A stretch of DNA of 64,000 bases, from NCBI GenBank assembly GCA_963575745.1, contig CAUYUJ010020516.1, positions 335,436 through 399,435 on the forward strand, given 5' to 3'. Source of the stretch: Prorocentrum cordatum. Lineage: Eukaryota > Sar > Dinophyceae > Prorocentrales > Prorocentraceae. Of the stretch, positions 19,960-30,453 are shown in pieces (within the stretch, counting starts at the first letter, position 1; the number at the start of each line of letters is the position of its first letter). A model generated the notes under the pieces. The model saw only the letters and a program-made list of their open reading frames with translations, was not told where the DNA came from and ran no database searches. The translations under genes and the position numbers were made by a program.

Positions 19960-20090
19960 GCACGGAGGCGGCGGCGGCGGAGCCTGTGCCGAGCCTGGGC
20001 GTCGACCAGCTGGTCGAGCAGTTCGGTCGCGTGCTCGACGGCGCACACGGGGGAAAGGGGAAACCAAACAAAGTAAAACAACATAGATAA
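19960..20090 (+). CDS. probable terminal exon, unknown protein
   Basis: After AG at 19958-19959 the frame encodes TEAAAAEPVPSLGVDQLVEQ, then FGRVLDGAHGGKGKPNKVKQ and a short end before TAA at 20088-20090. It has amphipathic and basic segments typical of real protein. The entry phase is 1, or 0 if the AG at 19966-19967 is used. A donor that matches the 18628 gene was not settled; GCG|GTCAGC near its end would match phase 0. Confidence 0.45.
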
Positions 20091-20098
20091 ACAAATTT

Positions 20099-22129
20099 TT
20101 CATTACGTGGAGCTCCCCATATGTGCATCTACTCGCATGGACCTGTCCGCCGTGAATGTCTAGGCGCAAGAGCTTTCGAATATTAACGGGCTTCAGTTGT
20201 GACGGTCTGGACATCAATCTAACTGCGAGTGAGTTGGAGTGTGGATGGGCCTCAGTAGTACGAGCGCGTCTCTGTGCATGAGCCTGGGGCCTCCTGGGGC
20301 CTCCTGAAACCTACTGGGGCTTCCTGGGGTCTCCAGGAGCCTCTTGGGGCCTCCTGGGACCTCCTAGGGCGGTTTCGTGCCCCAGGAGATGCGCAATCTA
20401 TAGCAACAAACGTGCATAAAACATTGCGGATTAGAGCCACAGGGGAAGGGCACTCTATAGGAACACGCGTGAAACACGAAGGACTCGTGACCCAGGAGAG
20501 GCCCAATACATAGGAGCATGAGTAAAACATTTAGAATTGTGTACACATGAGAAGGACCACACATAGAATCATACGTAGCACATCAAATAACCGTGCTCCA
20601 GGTGAGGCCCAATCGATATGATCATACGTAAAACACATGGGATTGGAGCCACTCCTGTTGCCTTCTGAGGCCTCCTGCTCCTGGTGCCTCTCGGGGCCTC
20701 CTGTTGCCTTCCGAGGCCTCCTGGCGCTTCATGTTGCCTCCTGGGGCCTCCTGTGGTTTCCTGATGCCTTCTGGAGCTCCCTGGGGCCTCCTGGAGCTTC
20801 TTGGGACATCATGTGGCCTCTTGCGTCCTTCTGTGGCCTCCTGATGCCTCCTGGGACCTCATGTGGTCTCCTGGGGCCTCCTGGAGCCCGTTGGGGCCGC
20901 CCGTGGCATCCTGAGAAGAATCTGCGCCCACGAGCCTGGCCACCATAACAAGCAAACCGATTGAGACATCCTCAAAATCTGGCCCACCTGGGGGGTGAAC
21001 ATGAGCGCCTCGCTCAAGACATCCTCCAACTCTGCTCCGAAAGCGAAGGATGTTGAGCCCAGAAACAAGCAAACCGCTTGAGACATCCCTACAGCATGGC
21101 CGCTAACGAGCCCGTGCAACCACCCCTGGCGGCTCCCCTCAGGGGTGCTGAGACCAGCGCACCGCCTGAGACATCCTCACAATCTGCTCTCAAAGCGAAG
21201 GATGTTGAGCCCATCAACAGGCAAACCGCTTGAGACATACCCACACCATGGCCGCGACCGAGCCCGTGCAACCACCCCTGGCGGCTCCCCTTAGGGGTGC
21301 TGAAACCAGCGCACCGCCTGAGACATCCTCACAATCTGTTCTCCAAGCGAAGGATGTTGAGCCCAGAAACAGGCAACCCGCCTGAGACATCCCCACAAAA
21401 TGGCAGCGAACGAGCCCATGCAACCACCCCTGGCGGCTCACCTCAGGGGTGCTGAAACCAGCGCCCCGCTTGAGACATCCTCCAAATCTGATGTGTGTTG
21501 AGTAAGTCTGAGTATGAGTAGGTCTGAGTATGGGTATGCCTGAGTATGAGTAAGTCTGTGTATGAGTAAGTCTGTGTATGAGTAAGTCTGGGTATGAGTA
21601 GGTCTGTGTATGAGAAAGTCTGTGTATGTGTACGTCTGGGTATGAGTACGTCTGAGTATGAGTAAGTCTGAGTATGAGGAGGTGAGGAGGAAAGATGAGG
21701 AGGAAGAGGCAGTAGGAGGCGTCCAGGTAAAAGTCTGGGTATGGGTATGCCTGAGTATGAGTAAGTCTGTGTATGGGTAAGTCTGTGTATGAGTAAGTCT
21801 GGGTATGAGTAGGTCTGTGTATGAGAAAGTCTGTGTATGTGTACGTCTGGGTATGAGTAAGTCTGAGTATGAGTAATACTGTGTATGAGTAAGTCTGGTA
21901 TGAGTAAGTCTGTGTATGAGTACGTCTGGGTGTGAGTAAGTCTGTGTATGAGTAAGTCTGTGTATGAGTATCTCTGAGTGTGCGTAAGTCTGAGTATGAG
22001 TAGGTCTGAGTATGAGTACGTCTGAGTATGAGTAAGTCTGAGTATGAGGAGGTGAGGAGGAAAGATGAGGAGGAAGAGGCAGTAGGAGGCGTCCAGGTAA
22101 AAACAATAACCCCATCTTAGGATATGGGG
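20099..22129 (+). repeat. dispersed repeat Q, copy 2
   Basis: Direct copy of 2087-3906 with the same internal order: 10-bp array (20653-20917), units of about 151 bp (21060-21475) and the 16-bp array. It is longer because the end of the 16-bp array is duplicated: the segment containing 'GAGGAGGAAAGATGAGG' and 'GGAGGCGTCCAGGTAAAA' occurs at both 21676-21737 and 22047-22103. Confidence 0.9.
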
Positions 22130-22152
22130 ACACACACATACAAGTTTAAACG

Positions 22153-22765
22153 ATGGTGGAAATCGTCGGCCAAGGGTCCGCAAACCAGGGCTCTCTCCTC
22201 TCCCCTCCTCACCTCCCCTATCCTTCTCCCGTTCGGTTTGTCGCCCTGCCCTCCTCATCCTGCCGTTCAATCAGTCCGTCCGTCCGTGCGTATTCCTCAT
22301 CCTTCTTATACTGGCCTCCTCCTTCTCCGCTTCTTGTCCTGTCCTCCTCCCCCGTTCGTTCACTCCGCCGTCCTTCTTTTATGGTTGGGATGGGCGTCGG
22401 GGCCAGGCAGCTCGGGCAAGGGCAAGAGCAGCACGGTGAACAAGGGCAGGGTGGCCAAGCGCCCAGCAGCGGCGGCGAAGGCCGTCGTTGCGAAGCGCCC
22501 AGCTGCCAGTGCCAGCCAGAGCGAGAGCCAGACCGCGCACAAGGCCGTGGTGAAGGCCGCCACCGTCAAAAAGCTCACGTTCCCAGGCAGTCCAACGAAA
22601 AAGGTTCCAGCCATGGTGTACAATGACCATGTCATATATACAGACATCAACAAGCAGGCATGGCGAGTCGTCCCGCCAGGCACCGTGGTCGACAAACAGA
22701 TGTCGTGGAAGGTGCAGGGCGCCCGCTCAGCCTGGAAGCAGGTTGTAGAGTTCGTGAGCAGGTGA
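22153..22765 (+). CDS. small Lys/Ala-rich protein with C-terminal conserved-looking domain (two exons proposed)
   Basis: The second exon (22411-22765) is the secure part. It encodes a basic Lys/Ala-rich segment with two AKRPAA motifs, then a domain with VYNDHVIYTDINKQAWRVV, then VDKQMSW and AWKQVVEFV before the stop. The spacing of aromatic and Trp residues looks like a folded module of about 45 residues. I have the impression that similar tails end many dinoflagellate predicted proteins, but no name can be given. The proposed first exon (22153-22175, MVEIVGQ) joins in phase 2 through a 235-nt CT-rich intron, giving 125 residues. No relict leader was seen. The basic part suggests nucleic-acid contact, by inference only. 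Confidence 0.5.
22176..22410 (+). other. proposed intron, 235 nt, CT-rich
   Basis: Donor CAAGG|GTCCGC and acceptor GGCAG|CTCGG, phase 2. The AG at 22405-22406 is an alternative acceptor in another phase. Confidence 0.4.
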
Positions 22766-23559
22766 GCCCGCGCATGCAGCAACGTGAATGAAGGGGGGAG
22801 AGAGGGTCAGGCGGGCGGGATGGCACTGAGAGCTACACCTACCGCTCGGGCGGTCTGGAGCAGCCAGTCTGAACCATGTCGTTTCTATGCAGCTTGGTGC
22901 AACGCATCGGGGGACGGCTCATAGCAAAGGAGGCTCTGCCCCATCAGATAGAGCCGCAGATCTGCTCCGATGTAGATTGGAGGCTCTGCCACATCACCTA
23001 GTGCCAAGTTTTGTTTTATGGCTTGCCCGCGCCTCTCTCCTCCAGCAATATGCTTATCCTTATGGTGTATCTAATCCCGCTTACTGGCGTCAGGGCACGC
23101 GTGTGGTGCCACCGACGGCGCCGAGGTGGAACAGTGCGAGGGTGGGGGTGGAAGAGAAGGGGGAGAAGGCAGATAGGGCACAGTCGGCGTTGATCGGTAG
23201 GTCGACCCTGCAAATGCAAGGGCGCCCCCGTACCATGCCATTTCGCTTCTCTGGGCCATGATGCCATCGGAGCAGTCTCGCGTCCTCTCGGATGTCCCGA
23301 TCAACCGACGCCCGCTGCACGGGTGCTTGTGTTATCTGCGCGCTGGCGATTCGGAGGGCGGTGGCGATGGGAATGAAGGGGGGATGAGGGGGGGGAGGAG
23401 GAGGAGAAGGAGGTGATGCTGAGGGGGGGGGAGGACATCCTGCTCCTGCTCCCGTGCCTTTTCCAGCTGCCCTCGTGCCCCTCTCACTGGTCTCCCCGTT
23501 CACCCCCATAGGTGGCCCTCGCCCCCCCCCGTCGGACCCATCGCGCTCGTGTGGCCGAA
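22766..23559. other. no recognisable gene
   Basis: Ordinary-looking sequence of moderate GC. 'GGAGGCTCTGCC' occurs twice (22930 and 22979). Purine-rich from about 23370 to 23430. Nothing coding is supported. Confidence 0.5.
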
Positions 23560-24355
23560 TGAGGAGAAGGCGGAATGAGGGAGTGATGAGGAGGAGGAGG
23601 AGGAGGAGGAGGAGGAGGAAGAGGAGGAGACGAAGGAGAAGGAGGAGGCGGAGCATGTATGAGCATGTAGGAGTACGTAGGAGAGGGAAGAGTAGAAGGA
23701 GAAGTAGGAGAAGAAGTAGGAGTAGGAGAAGAAGGAGAAGGAGGAGGAGAAGGAGGAGGAGAAGGAGGAGTAGGAGGAGTAGGAGAAGGAGGAGGAGAAG
23801 GATAAGGATGAGGATGAGAAGGAGGAGGAGGAGCACGTAGGAGGAGGAAGAGGAGGAGGAGAAGGAGAAGGAGAAGGAGGAGCACGTAGGAGGAGAAGGA
23901 GGAGGAGAAGGAGGAGGAGAAGGAGAAGGAGGATGATAAGGAGAAGGAGGAAAAGGAGGAGGAGGAGGGTGAGGAGGAAAAGGAGGAGGAGGAGTACGTA
24001 GGAGTACGTAGGAGAAGGAGGAGGAGGAGAAGAAGGATGATGAGGAGAAGGGGAAGGAGGAGGAGAAGGATAATGATAAGGAGGAGAAGGAGAAGCCCGA
24101 GGAGGAGAAGGAGGAGGAGGGGGAGGAAGAGGAGGAGGAGGAGGAGGAGGAGGAGGAGCAGGAAGAGCACGTAGGAGGAGGAGGAGGAGGAGGAGGAGGA
24201 GGAGAAGGAGGAGGAAAAGGAGGAGAAGGATAAGGAGGAGGAATAGTACGTATGACTACGTAGGAGGAGGAGAGGAGGAGAAGGAGAAGGAGAAGGAGAA
24301 GGAGAAGGAGGAGGAGGAGGAGAAGAAGGAGGAGGAGGAGGAGGAGGAGGAGGAC
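23560..24355 (+). repeat. homopurine tract of about 0.8 kb (GGA/GAA)
   Basis: The + strand is almost only A and G for about 790 bases, broken mainly by short GCACGTAGG or GTACGTAGG inserts. All long open frames over it are low complexity. Confidence 0.95.
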
Positions 24356-24359
24356 AACG

Positions 24360-24859
24360 GCGGCGCCCTCCCCTTTCCCTCCCCCCGCCTCCCTTCTCCC
24401 GCTCCGTCCCCCACCCCTCCCTCCTACCTCCTCCCCTCCCCTTTCCCTCCCTCCTCCCCCCTCACTCCCCGCTCGCCTCCCCTTCCCCCCCCTCCCTCTC
24501 CCCCTTCCCTCCTCCTCCTACTCCTCCCCGTCTTGATAATGCTTCTTCCTCATCTTCTTATTTCTCGACCTCGTCCTCAGCCTTCAGCCTTTTCTCATCT
24601 TCCTTATCCTTCTTTGTCAAATATTCCATGTTCCTTCCTTCCTTCTTCTCTCTTCCCCACCCCTCCCCTCCCCTTCAGCTCGCCCCGCGAGTTCAGGGGG
24701 GTGGGGGGCGGCCCCCGAGCGCGGGAGTGCGGAGGCGCAGCGCTGCCGTCGCCGCCGCCGTTGTCGTCGTCGCCGTCGCCGACGTTGAACCCTCCTTTCC
24801 CCCCCCCCCCACCTCCTCTCATTCCGAGTGGGCCGACGCCGCTTCCCGCCTGTCTGCAG
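24360..24859 (+). repeat. CT-rich tract, possible intron
   Basis: Pyrimidine-rich from the end of the purine tract, interrupted at 24690-24790 by a GC-rich segment, and ending in 'CTGTCTGCAG'. The switch from purines to pyrimidines at about 24355 makes 23.6-24.5 kb self-complementary in composition. Confidence 0.7.
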
Positions 24860-25009
24860 GAGCTTGCGGTGCGAATGAGTCTGAGGCGAGAGCGCGATTT
24901 TGAAAACCGTTTGTTCCCCCGCTGCGAGAAACACCAAAGGCGAGAGCGCATTTTTGACAACGAGGACAATTTCCCTGGGCCCGTGCACGGGGCATGGGGG
25001 CGGACATAA
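24860..25009 (+). CDS. possible terminal exon
   Basis: After 'CTGCAG' the frame reads ELAVRMSLRRERDFENRLF, then RCEKHQRRERIFDNEDNFP, and stops at 25007-25009, 49 residues in all. 'GGCGAGAGCGC' occurs twice, so part of the peptide is an internal repeat (RRERDFEN and RRERIFDN). Composition is plausible for protein, but no partner exon is known. Confidence 0.3.
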   Translation, partial: ELAVRMSLRRERDFENRLFPRCEKHQRRERIFDNEDNFPGPVHGAWGRT

Positions 25010-25339
25010 GAACCCCTGCCTTACCCAGCTGAGAAAGTTATGAAAAGTTATGAAAAGTTATGCAAAGTTGTGAATTTACGAGCACTTATAGAAGTGATAT
25101 ATCTGTTCTGTAGATGTAGATGCGGAGGAGAATGTGTATCTCTGTTACAACTCATCACAACTTTGTTATACAAGGCACAGAGCAAACAACCACACAGCAG
25201 CGCTGCGGCGCCGAGCTCCCGGTGGGCAGGCGGTGGCCCGCTTCGACGTTCAAATGCTGCGCCGCGCCCCCCCCTGGCTCTCTCGGGCCGCGGTCGGATT
25301 GGCCACTCCGGGAGGAGCGGGGGGGGGGAAGGAGCGGGG
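25010..25339. other. no gene; short AAAAGTTATG tandem
   Basis: Three tandem copies of GTTATGAAAA-like 11-mers at 25035-25067, then ordinary sequence. Confidence 0.6.
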
Positions 25340-25545
25340 AGGAGGAGCGAGAAGCGGGCAGGAGGAGGAGGAGGAGGAGGAGGAGGAGGAGGAGGAGGAG
25401 GAAGAAGAGCGAGACCTAGGAGCCCGAAGGTGCGAGGAGGAGGAGCGAGGAGAAGGACGAGGAGCACAGATGAGGAGCGAGGAGGAGGACGAGGAGGAGG
25501 AGGAGGAGCGAGGAGGGCCGAGGAGGAGGTGTAGGAGGAGCGAGG
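25340..25545 (+). repeat. GGA-rich purine tract
   Basis: GGA repeats with GCGAGGAGC-type interruptions. Confidence 0.9.
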
Positions 25546-25551
25546 AGCAAG

Positions 25552-25668
25552 GAGGTCTGAGCCTTCCCCGAAGGCACAGAAAACCTCTCAAAGGCTGGAT
25601 GCCTTCTGAGAAGCCACACCGCCTTCTGAGAAGGCCTTCTCCTTGTGACTTCCCCCCTTCGCTCGCCG
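25552..25668 (+). repeat. dispersed repeat J, copy 1
   Basis: Shares 'GCCTTCTGAGAAGCC', 'CCGCCTTCTGAGAAG' and a 'CTTCGCTCGCCG'-like end with 48625-48745. Confidence 0.7.
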
Positions 25669-25822
25669 CTGATACATGGACTCCGGGGTAATGATCTAGC
25701 ACGGACGGCAAAATCCGACCCGAGTGGGAAACACACATGGGAGAGCCAAGCAAATGAGACCATATGCGTGAGCAAACACTGGACTGGAGAGGTGGCGCCC
25801 CGCACTGGACATGACCAGGGTT

Positions 25823-25986
25823 AGCTCGGGCGTGTCCCTCTACACGCGGGTTTTAGTCGAAACATAGAAACCATTCCAACATATACTCAGATATCTTTGT
25901 ATGAAAAACAACAGCAACAAAACGTTCCCTAACCACTGTTTTACGATTTTTGAATGATCCTCCTGTAATGGGACAGGCCCGACTTA
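25823..25986. mobile_element. MITE-like element F, copy 1
   Basis: Terminal inverted repeats resembling GTCGGGCCTGTCCC and CCTACAGG enclose an AT-rich interior, in sharp contrast to the GC-rich surroundings. 164 bp. TTA flanks both ends here, but no consistent target duplication is seen across copies. Confidence 0.75.
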
Positions 25987-26104
25987 GACCGGGGGGAAGG
26001 GAGAGCCATGCTCATGCCCCGTAGTCAGCAGTGGTCGGGGGAGGAGGGGGGGGGGATGAGCAAACAGGGGATGAGGGAGGCGAGAGAAGCACGACTGGCG
26101 GTCC

Positions 26105-26240
26105 CGAAACCGTGCGGTGACAGGCCGTGCGGCGACCTCGAAATCCGGAGAGACCTCACCGCACGGTCCGTCACCACTGTTTTGGGACCCCGGAGGCCCC
26201 CGGCTGCCCGGAACACCGTCAAAGAACAACCCAAGTCCCA
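26105..26240. repeat. two consecutive inverted repeats (family K and a hairpin)
   Basis: CCGTGCGGTGA near 26109 pairs with TCACCGCACGG near 26157 (11 bp). CACTGTTTTGGGAC near 26174 pairs with GTCCCAAAACAGTG near 26235 (14 bp). The first is related to 49216-49290. 'CAGTGGTCGGGGGAGGAGG' flanks the block on both sides (26029 and 26252). Confidence 0.75.
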
Positions 26241-26251
26241 AAACAGTGCCG

Positions 26252-26600
26252 GGCAGTGGTCGGGGGAGGAGGGGAGGAGGGAGGGAGGAGCAGAGAGGGC
26301 AGGGTGCGAGGGAGGAGGGGAGCAGGCGAGGGAGGAGGGCAGGGAGGGGAGAAGGGAGGAGGCAAGGGGGAGGAGGAGGAGGAGGAGGAGGAGGAGGAGG
26401 AGAAGGAGGAGGAGGAAGAGGAGCAGGAGGAGGAGAAGGAGGATGAGTAAGAGGAGCAGGAGGAGGAGGAGGAGAAGGAGGATGAGGAAGAGGAGCAGGA
26501 GGAGTAGTAGGAGGAGGCGGAGGCGGAGGAGGAGGAGGCGGGGCGAGGCAGGGGACGGGAGGAGACGAGGGAGGAAGGAAGCGAGGGAAGCAGGAGTAGG
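26252..26600 (+). repeat. GGA-rich purine tract
   Basis: Mostly GGA/GAGG repeats with few pyrimidines. Confidence 0.9.
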
Positions 26601-26631
26601 AGGACAACAACATACCGATACAGTGGGGGCC

Positions 26632-26808
26632 AATCCACGAGACGCCTTCCACAAGAAACCCGACCCTGAGACCCCGGGACGCCCATGGATTTTTAGCGTG
26701 GGAACGTCGCGCTTTCCACCGTCACAGAAATCATCGAAACCCAAGAAGAAACCCAGGGCACCCCAGAGGCAAGCAAGGTTTTCCTTGGCATGGGCTTCTA
26801 CTGCTCGG
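26632..26808 (+). repeat. dispersed repeat G, copy 1
   Basis: Contains 'CCACAAGAAACCC', 'CCCTGAGACCCC', 'GTGGGAACGTC', 'GAGGCAAGCA' and 'TTGGCATGGGC'. Other copies: 45250, 60945 and 62945. Confidence 0.8.
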
Positions 26809-26955
26809 GGGCCAGATGTGAACCCCACCCCTACCTCCCACGATTTCTGAGGGGGAGGGTGGGGTTCACTTTGTTCGGGAGCTCCTGAGCGAAGTGAAGC
26901 CCACCCTCCCCCTCAGCAATCGTGGGGGGCAGGGGTAGGGTTCGCATGTGGCCCC
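26808..26955. other. foldback sequence, arms of about 65 bp
   Basis: The left arm 26808-26873 and right arm 26889-26954 are complementary at most positions, including 'GAGGGGGAGGGTGGG' against 'CCCACCCTCCCCCTC'. The spacer is about 16 nt. Confidence 0.8.
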
Positions 26956-27088
26956 CTGACTGTACGGTTATACCCTGGACCTCTCCCGGGAGCCCACCCT
27001 GGCCAGCAGTCCGGGGCGAGCCGGGCTGTGGCGACGAGGACCTCCCGAGGAGGCCCCACGAGGCGAAGACGAGGCAAGGGTAGCGCCA

Positions 27089-27287
27089 AGCACTAATTGA
27101 CGAACCAACAACACACACCCATACCCATGGGTGGGTCGGAGAGGGCTGTGGGTGCGCGTTGTCGACTGGGGGTCCCCGCTCGAACGGGAGCGTTCCCAAG
27201 GGTCCGACAACCCGCACCCATACCCATAGCCAGTCCTCCTCCCAACGACCCCCCTATGGGTATGGGTGCGTGTTGTTCGTTCGTGAC
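27089..27287. other. foldback sequence L, 31-bp arms
   Basis: 'CACCCATACCCAT' near 27107 faces its complement near 27257 within arms of about 31 bp, and a third copy in the first orientation lies at 27203-27225. Total about 200 bp, MITE-like in size. Confidence 0.75.
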
Positions 27288-27579
27288 TAATTATCGGTAC
27301 ATGGTACTCCTCGGGGGGAGGCGAGGGGAGGCGAGGAACAAATTCTGGCCAAGGACCGATCCCAGCTTTCCTGTAAGCCTGCCACGACATTTTCCTAGAA
27401 CGGAAGCGCGTCCTGCGAACAGAGACGACTTGCTCGGTAGACACAAGCGCTTGATCAAGACAAGGCTGTCCCCAACAGAACGGTTATAAGAACAGATCGT
27501 GGAAAACACGACAGGCTCTTCGAACACTCTCTGGTGGGCCTTTAGGGAAGGCAAGACGCATCGCCATTGCTTCAAGGTT

Positions 27580-27760
27580 GGCCGTCCGTGCCCCTGAGGG
27601 GCAGCGATAGGAAATTGGCACAGGGGGGCGGGGAGCATCGACCTGGAATCGGCAACACAGCGCCGACAGATCGGCGATCGCCTCTCCATGACCAATCCGC
27701 ACGTTCCTGACCAGGTTTGGGCTGTCGGGCCCCTATCGGCAATCAATAGGCGATTTCGGC
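27580..27760. repeat. dispersed repeat E, copy 1
   Basis: Related to 29480-29640 through 'GGCACAGGGGGG', 'GGAATCGGC', 'AATCCGCACG' and 'GGGGCTATCGGGC'-like blocks. Confidence 0.65.
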
Positions 27761-27925
27761 GGTGGACAAACCTCCCTTTAGTAAACCTCCCCTTAGTGAA
27801 AGCGGCCTGGGACCGAAACCGACGGGCCTGGACCCGCAAAAATGACGGCCGCGACGCCCTCTCGCGAACCAACAACGGCCAATTCCTTAATCGACATGTC
27901 AGGGTAGGAGGTCTATCCACCTCCG
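27757..27925 (+). repeat. dispersed repeat D, copy 1
   Basis: Contains 'CTCCCTTTAGTAAAC', 'GACCGAAACCGACGG', 'GGCCGCGACGCCCTCTC' and 'GGGTAGGAGGTCTATCCACC'. Other copies: 28062, 42990 and 45708. Confidence 0.8.
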
Positions 27926-28061
27926 ACGATTGGGGGTCGATGCCCCCCCCCACCCTGTGCCTATCCCCCCGCGTCGTGGCCTCTCGGTTCTCGCACCACC
28001 GCTCGGCTCTCCGGCGGCAGCTGGGGACGATCCGGGCCCCTCCTCTCGCAGCGGGCGAAAT

Positions 28062-28355
28062 CGGCGGTGGACAGACCTCCCTTTCTTACACCTCCCTGTA
28101 GTGAAACGGCCTGGGACCGAAACCGACGGACCTGGACCCGCAACGGACCCAGGACAGACGGACATAGGACCGAAACCGACGGACCTAGCACCGAAACCGA
28201 CGGACCTAGACCTAGGACGTAGGACCCGCAACCGAGACCGACGGACGTGGGACCGAAACCGACGCATCTGAACGGCCGCGACGCCCTCTCGCGAACCGAA
28301 AACGGCAAATTCACTGATCGACGTGCCAGGGCAGGAGGTCTATCCACCTCCGGCG
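28062..28355 (+). repeat. dispersed repeat D, copy 2, with expanded 20-21 bp units
   Basis: The same framework as copy 1, but the 'GACCGAAACCGACGGACCT' part is repeated five or six times at 20-21 bp spacing (28110-28265). Confidence 0.8.
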
Positions 28356-28456
28356 AAAAACAATATGAAAAAAACTTCTCCGCCCTCGGGGACGCCCGCC
28401 CCAAGGCAGGCTTGAACGTCTACACCCTGACGCGCCACCGTGAGGGTATAGACGTT

Positions 28457-28607
28457 CCAGCCGCGAACTTATCCCTATCCCTAAGATTGACACGCCAAAA
28501 GGCGATGACAATCTTAGGGATGCGCTCTCAAAAAATAAGGGAATCCCTAAGATGGCATCGTGATGAGGAGATGCCCAGAATTGGGATAGGGATATGTTCC
28601 AGGCTGG
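28457..28607. mobile_element. MITE-like element I, copy 1
   Basis: Ends resemble CCAGCC..GAAC and 'TATCCCTATCCC' in inverted orientation, with 'CCCTAAGAT' motifs inside. 151 bp. The second copy lies inverted at 30454-30605. Confidence 0.75.
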
Positions 28608-28794
28608 TAAGTTCCAGCCGCCCAGGGGGCAGGCGACCCCGACGGCGGAGAAGTGGAGTCTATGCCGCTCTTCGCCCCCGAACTCTCGGCGAGGCGCACC
28701 CGCTGCAAGGCACCCCGCGGCCAGAAAGCCGCCGAGGACCGAAGAGAACGTCCGAGGGCATCATCGAACCTCGAACGCCCCGTCTGAAGGGGCC

Positions 28795-28960
28795 CCAGGA
28801 CACACAAATAGATATACACACAAAAAAACAGATACCCCATGTTTTCCTATATTTTCTGGGTTTTCGTCTTCCCCTCCACTTCCCATATTTTCCCATATTT
28901 TCCGGGGAATCGACGATCAATTGTGTCTGTGTGTTGTTTTTCCCTCCGGACCGTCGCTGC
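28795..28960 (+). repeat. dispersed repeat H, copy 1
   Basis: AT-rich block with 'GGACACACAAATA', repeated 'CATATTTTC' and 'ATTGTGTCTGTGTGTT'. Highly similar to 58848-59010. Confidence 0.85.
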
Positions 28961-29059
28961 TCCGGAGCCCCCCCTGCGGCGGCCAGTCCCGACCGCGGCC
29001 GCCTCCCGGAGGGCCGCGGCGGCAGCCCGCGCCCAACCTTTCTGGAGCTCCACCACTCG

Positions 29060-29290
29060 GGGAGACGTGAGACTCGGGTCCGGGGGACTCGGTCGGGTCG
29101 GGCGAAAGGGGGGGATAGCACAGGGGGGTTTGAGAATCAGCTCACGTAGCTGACTTTCCCGGCGCCTCCGAGGCGCCGGAGGCGGCGATGTATCGAGGAA
29201 TGGGCCCCTCGGTAAGGCCGAAACCAGCTGCATGCAGCAAATTTCGACCCCCCCCCCCTTCCCAATCCCCCCCTTTCGCCTGGCCCGAGT
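29060..29290. repeat. inverted and direct repeats around 'GACTCGGGTCC'
   Basis: 'GAGACTCGGGTCC' (29069) and 'AAGACTCGGGTCC' (29291) are direct copies, while 'GGGCGAAAGGGGGGGAT' near 29099 faces its near complement near 29264. Confidence 0.6.
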
Positions 29291-29479
29291 AAGACTCGGG
29301 TCCAGGGGACTCGGGCTGGCCCGACTGGTCCATCATGCACATGGCGAGGCCCGGTCTGTCAATTGGACGCGGGCTCCCGCTGCAAGCGTCCCACGACAAC
29401 TGGACCGTCACAATCCAGGACGCGCTCGTCCGAAGGCGCCGGCAACCCCGAGTTCTGGCGCACTCGAGTCTCACGATGA

Positions 29480-29640
29480 GGAGCGACGATTGGGGCGCAC
29501 TGGCACAGGGGGGGGACACACCAGCCCGGAATCGGCGATACATCGCCGATAGGATTGATAGGCCCCCGATAGTGAATCCGCACGCTCCTAGGCAGGTTGG
29601 GGCTATCGGGCACCTAGCGTCGATCAGTGGGCGATGGGGG
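29480..29640. repeat. dispersed repeat E, copy 2
   Basis: Similar to 27580-27760. 'GGGCGATGGGGGG' also appears at 57450. Confidence 0.6.
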
Positions 29641-29681
29641 GACGATGCGTCCCCACATATGCCTGTCCCCCCCTTGTCGTT

Positions 29682-29820
29682 AGGTCGGGCATGCCCCCTA
29701 CGGGCGGATTTTGGATGACAAATTAAACAGATTCGACGAATACTCAAACAGAGTATAGTCCCGAGACGATTTTTGGGGCTATTTTTTGAGTAGTCCTCCT
29801 GCAGAGGGGCACGCCCGACT
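29682..29820. mobile_element. MITE-like element F, copy 2
   Basis: Ends GGTCGGGCATGCCCC and GGGGCACGCCCGACT in inverted orientation, with an AT-rich interior. 139 bp. Confidence 0.8.
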
Positions 29821-29864
29821 TCATCGTTGCCCCTGATGCTTGTCCCCGAACCTTTGGACGCCCG

Positions 29865-30050
29865 AAATGGGTACGGAAAAATGGGTACAATGCCCAACAA
29901 CAAATGTTCTCGCAAACCAACAGCGGCCGCTGCTGGGCAGGCGGCCTTCTGTCTCGAGTGGACACAGGCCGCGGCGGCGTGGACAGCGAGTCCTGTGCAA
30001 AATGAGCAGGATCTGCTGTGGGGCATTGTACCCCTTCTTTCCGTACCCAT
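29865..30050. mobile_element. foldback element R, copy 1
   Basis: 'ATGGGTACGGAAA' followed by 'GGGTACAATGCCC' at 29867-29895 is complementary to 30021-30050 apart from one indel and one change. The interior includes 'GGCGGCCTTCTGTCTCGAGT', also present at 50.8 and 60.3 kb. Confidence 0.75.
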
Positions 30051-30453
30051 CTCGTGCGTGCCGAGAACCAGAGCGCCCTGCGGCAGAGGCAGGGGCTGCG
30101 CGCGGCGCGGGCGGCCGCGCCGCCCCCGCGCGCAGAGGACCCCGGGCGCCGCGATTGGGAAAAAGCACGTGGCGGCGACGCCCGTCGGGGGGGGGGGCGC
30201 GAAGGGGGGGGGCGTCACGAGCGGTGCCGCAAAGAGGTTTTCGGACGTGCTCGTCGGCTCTCGGCGGACTGCCGGCCCCGGGATGCCTGCCAGCAGCTGC
30301 GCCTCGCCGCGGGAGGTCTGGGGGTGCCGGGATCGTCCTGGACGGCCGCCCGAGAGCCGAGTTATGACCCGAAAGCCATGGACGCTGGGGTATCGGACTC
30401 CGAGGGAGAACGGGAGGGAGGGGGCAAGGCTCACCAGAAGATGGCGGATATTG

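Noticed and set aside
2087-22129. Repeat Q as LTRs of one retrotransposon
   Set aside because: No reverse transcriptase, integrase or primer site was seen between the copies, and the genes inside are unrelated.
23090-24170. Leu-rich or Arg-rich frames over the purine tract
   Set aside because: Products of GGA/TCC repeats.
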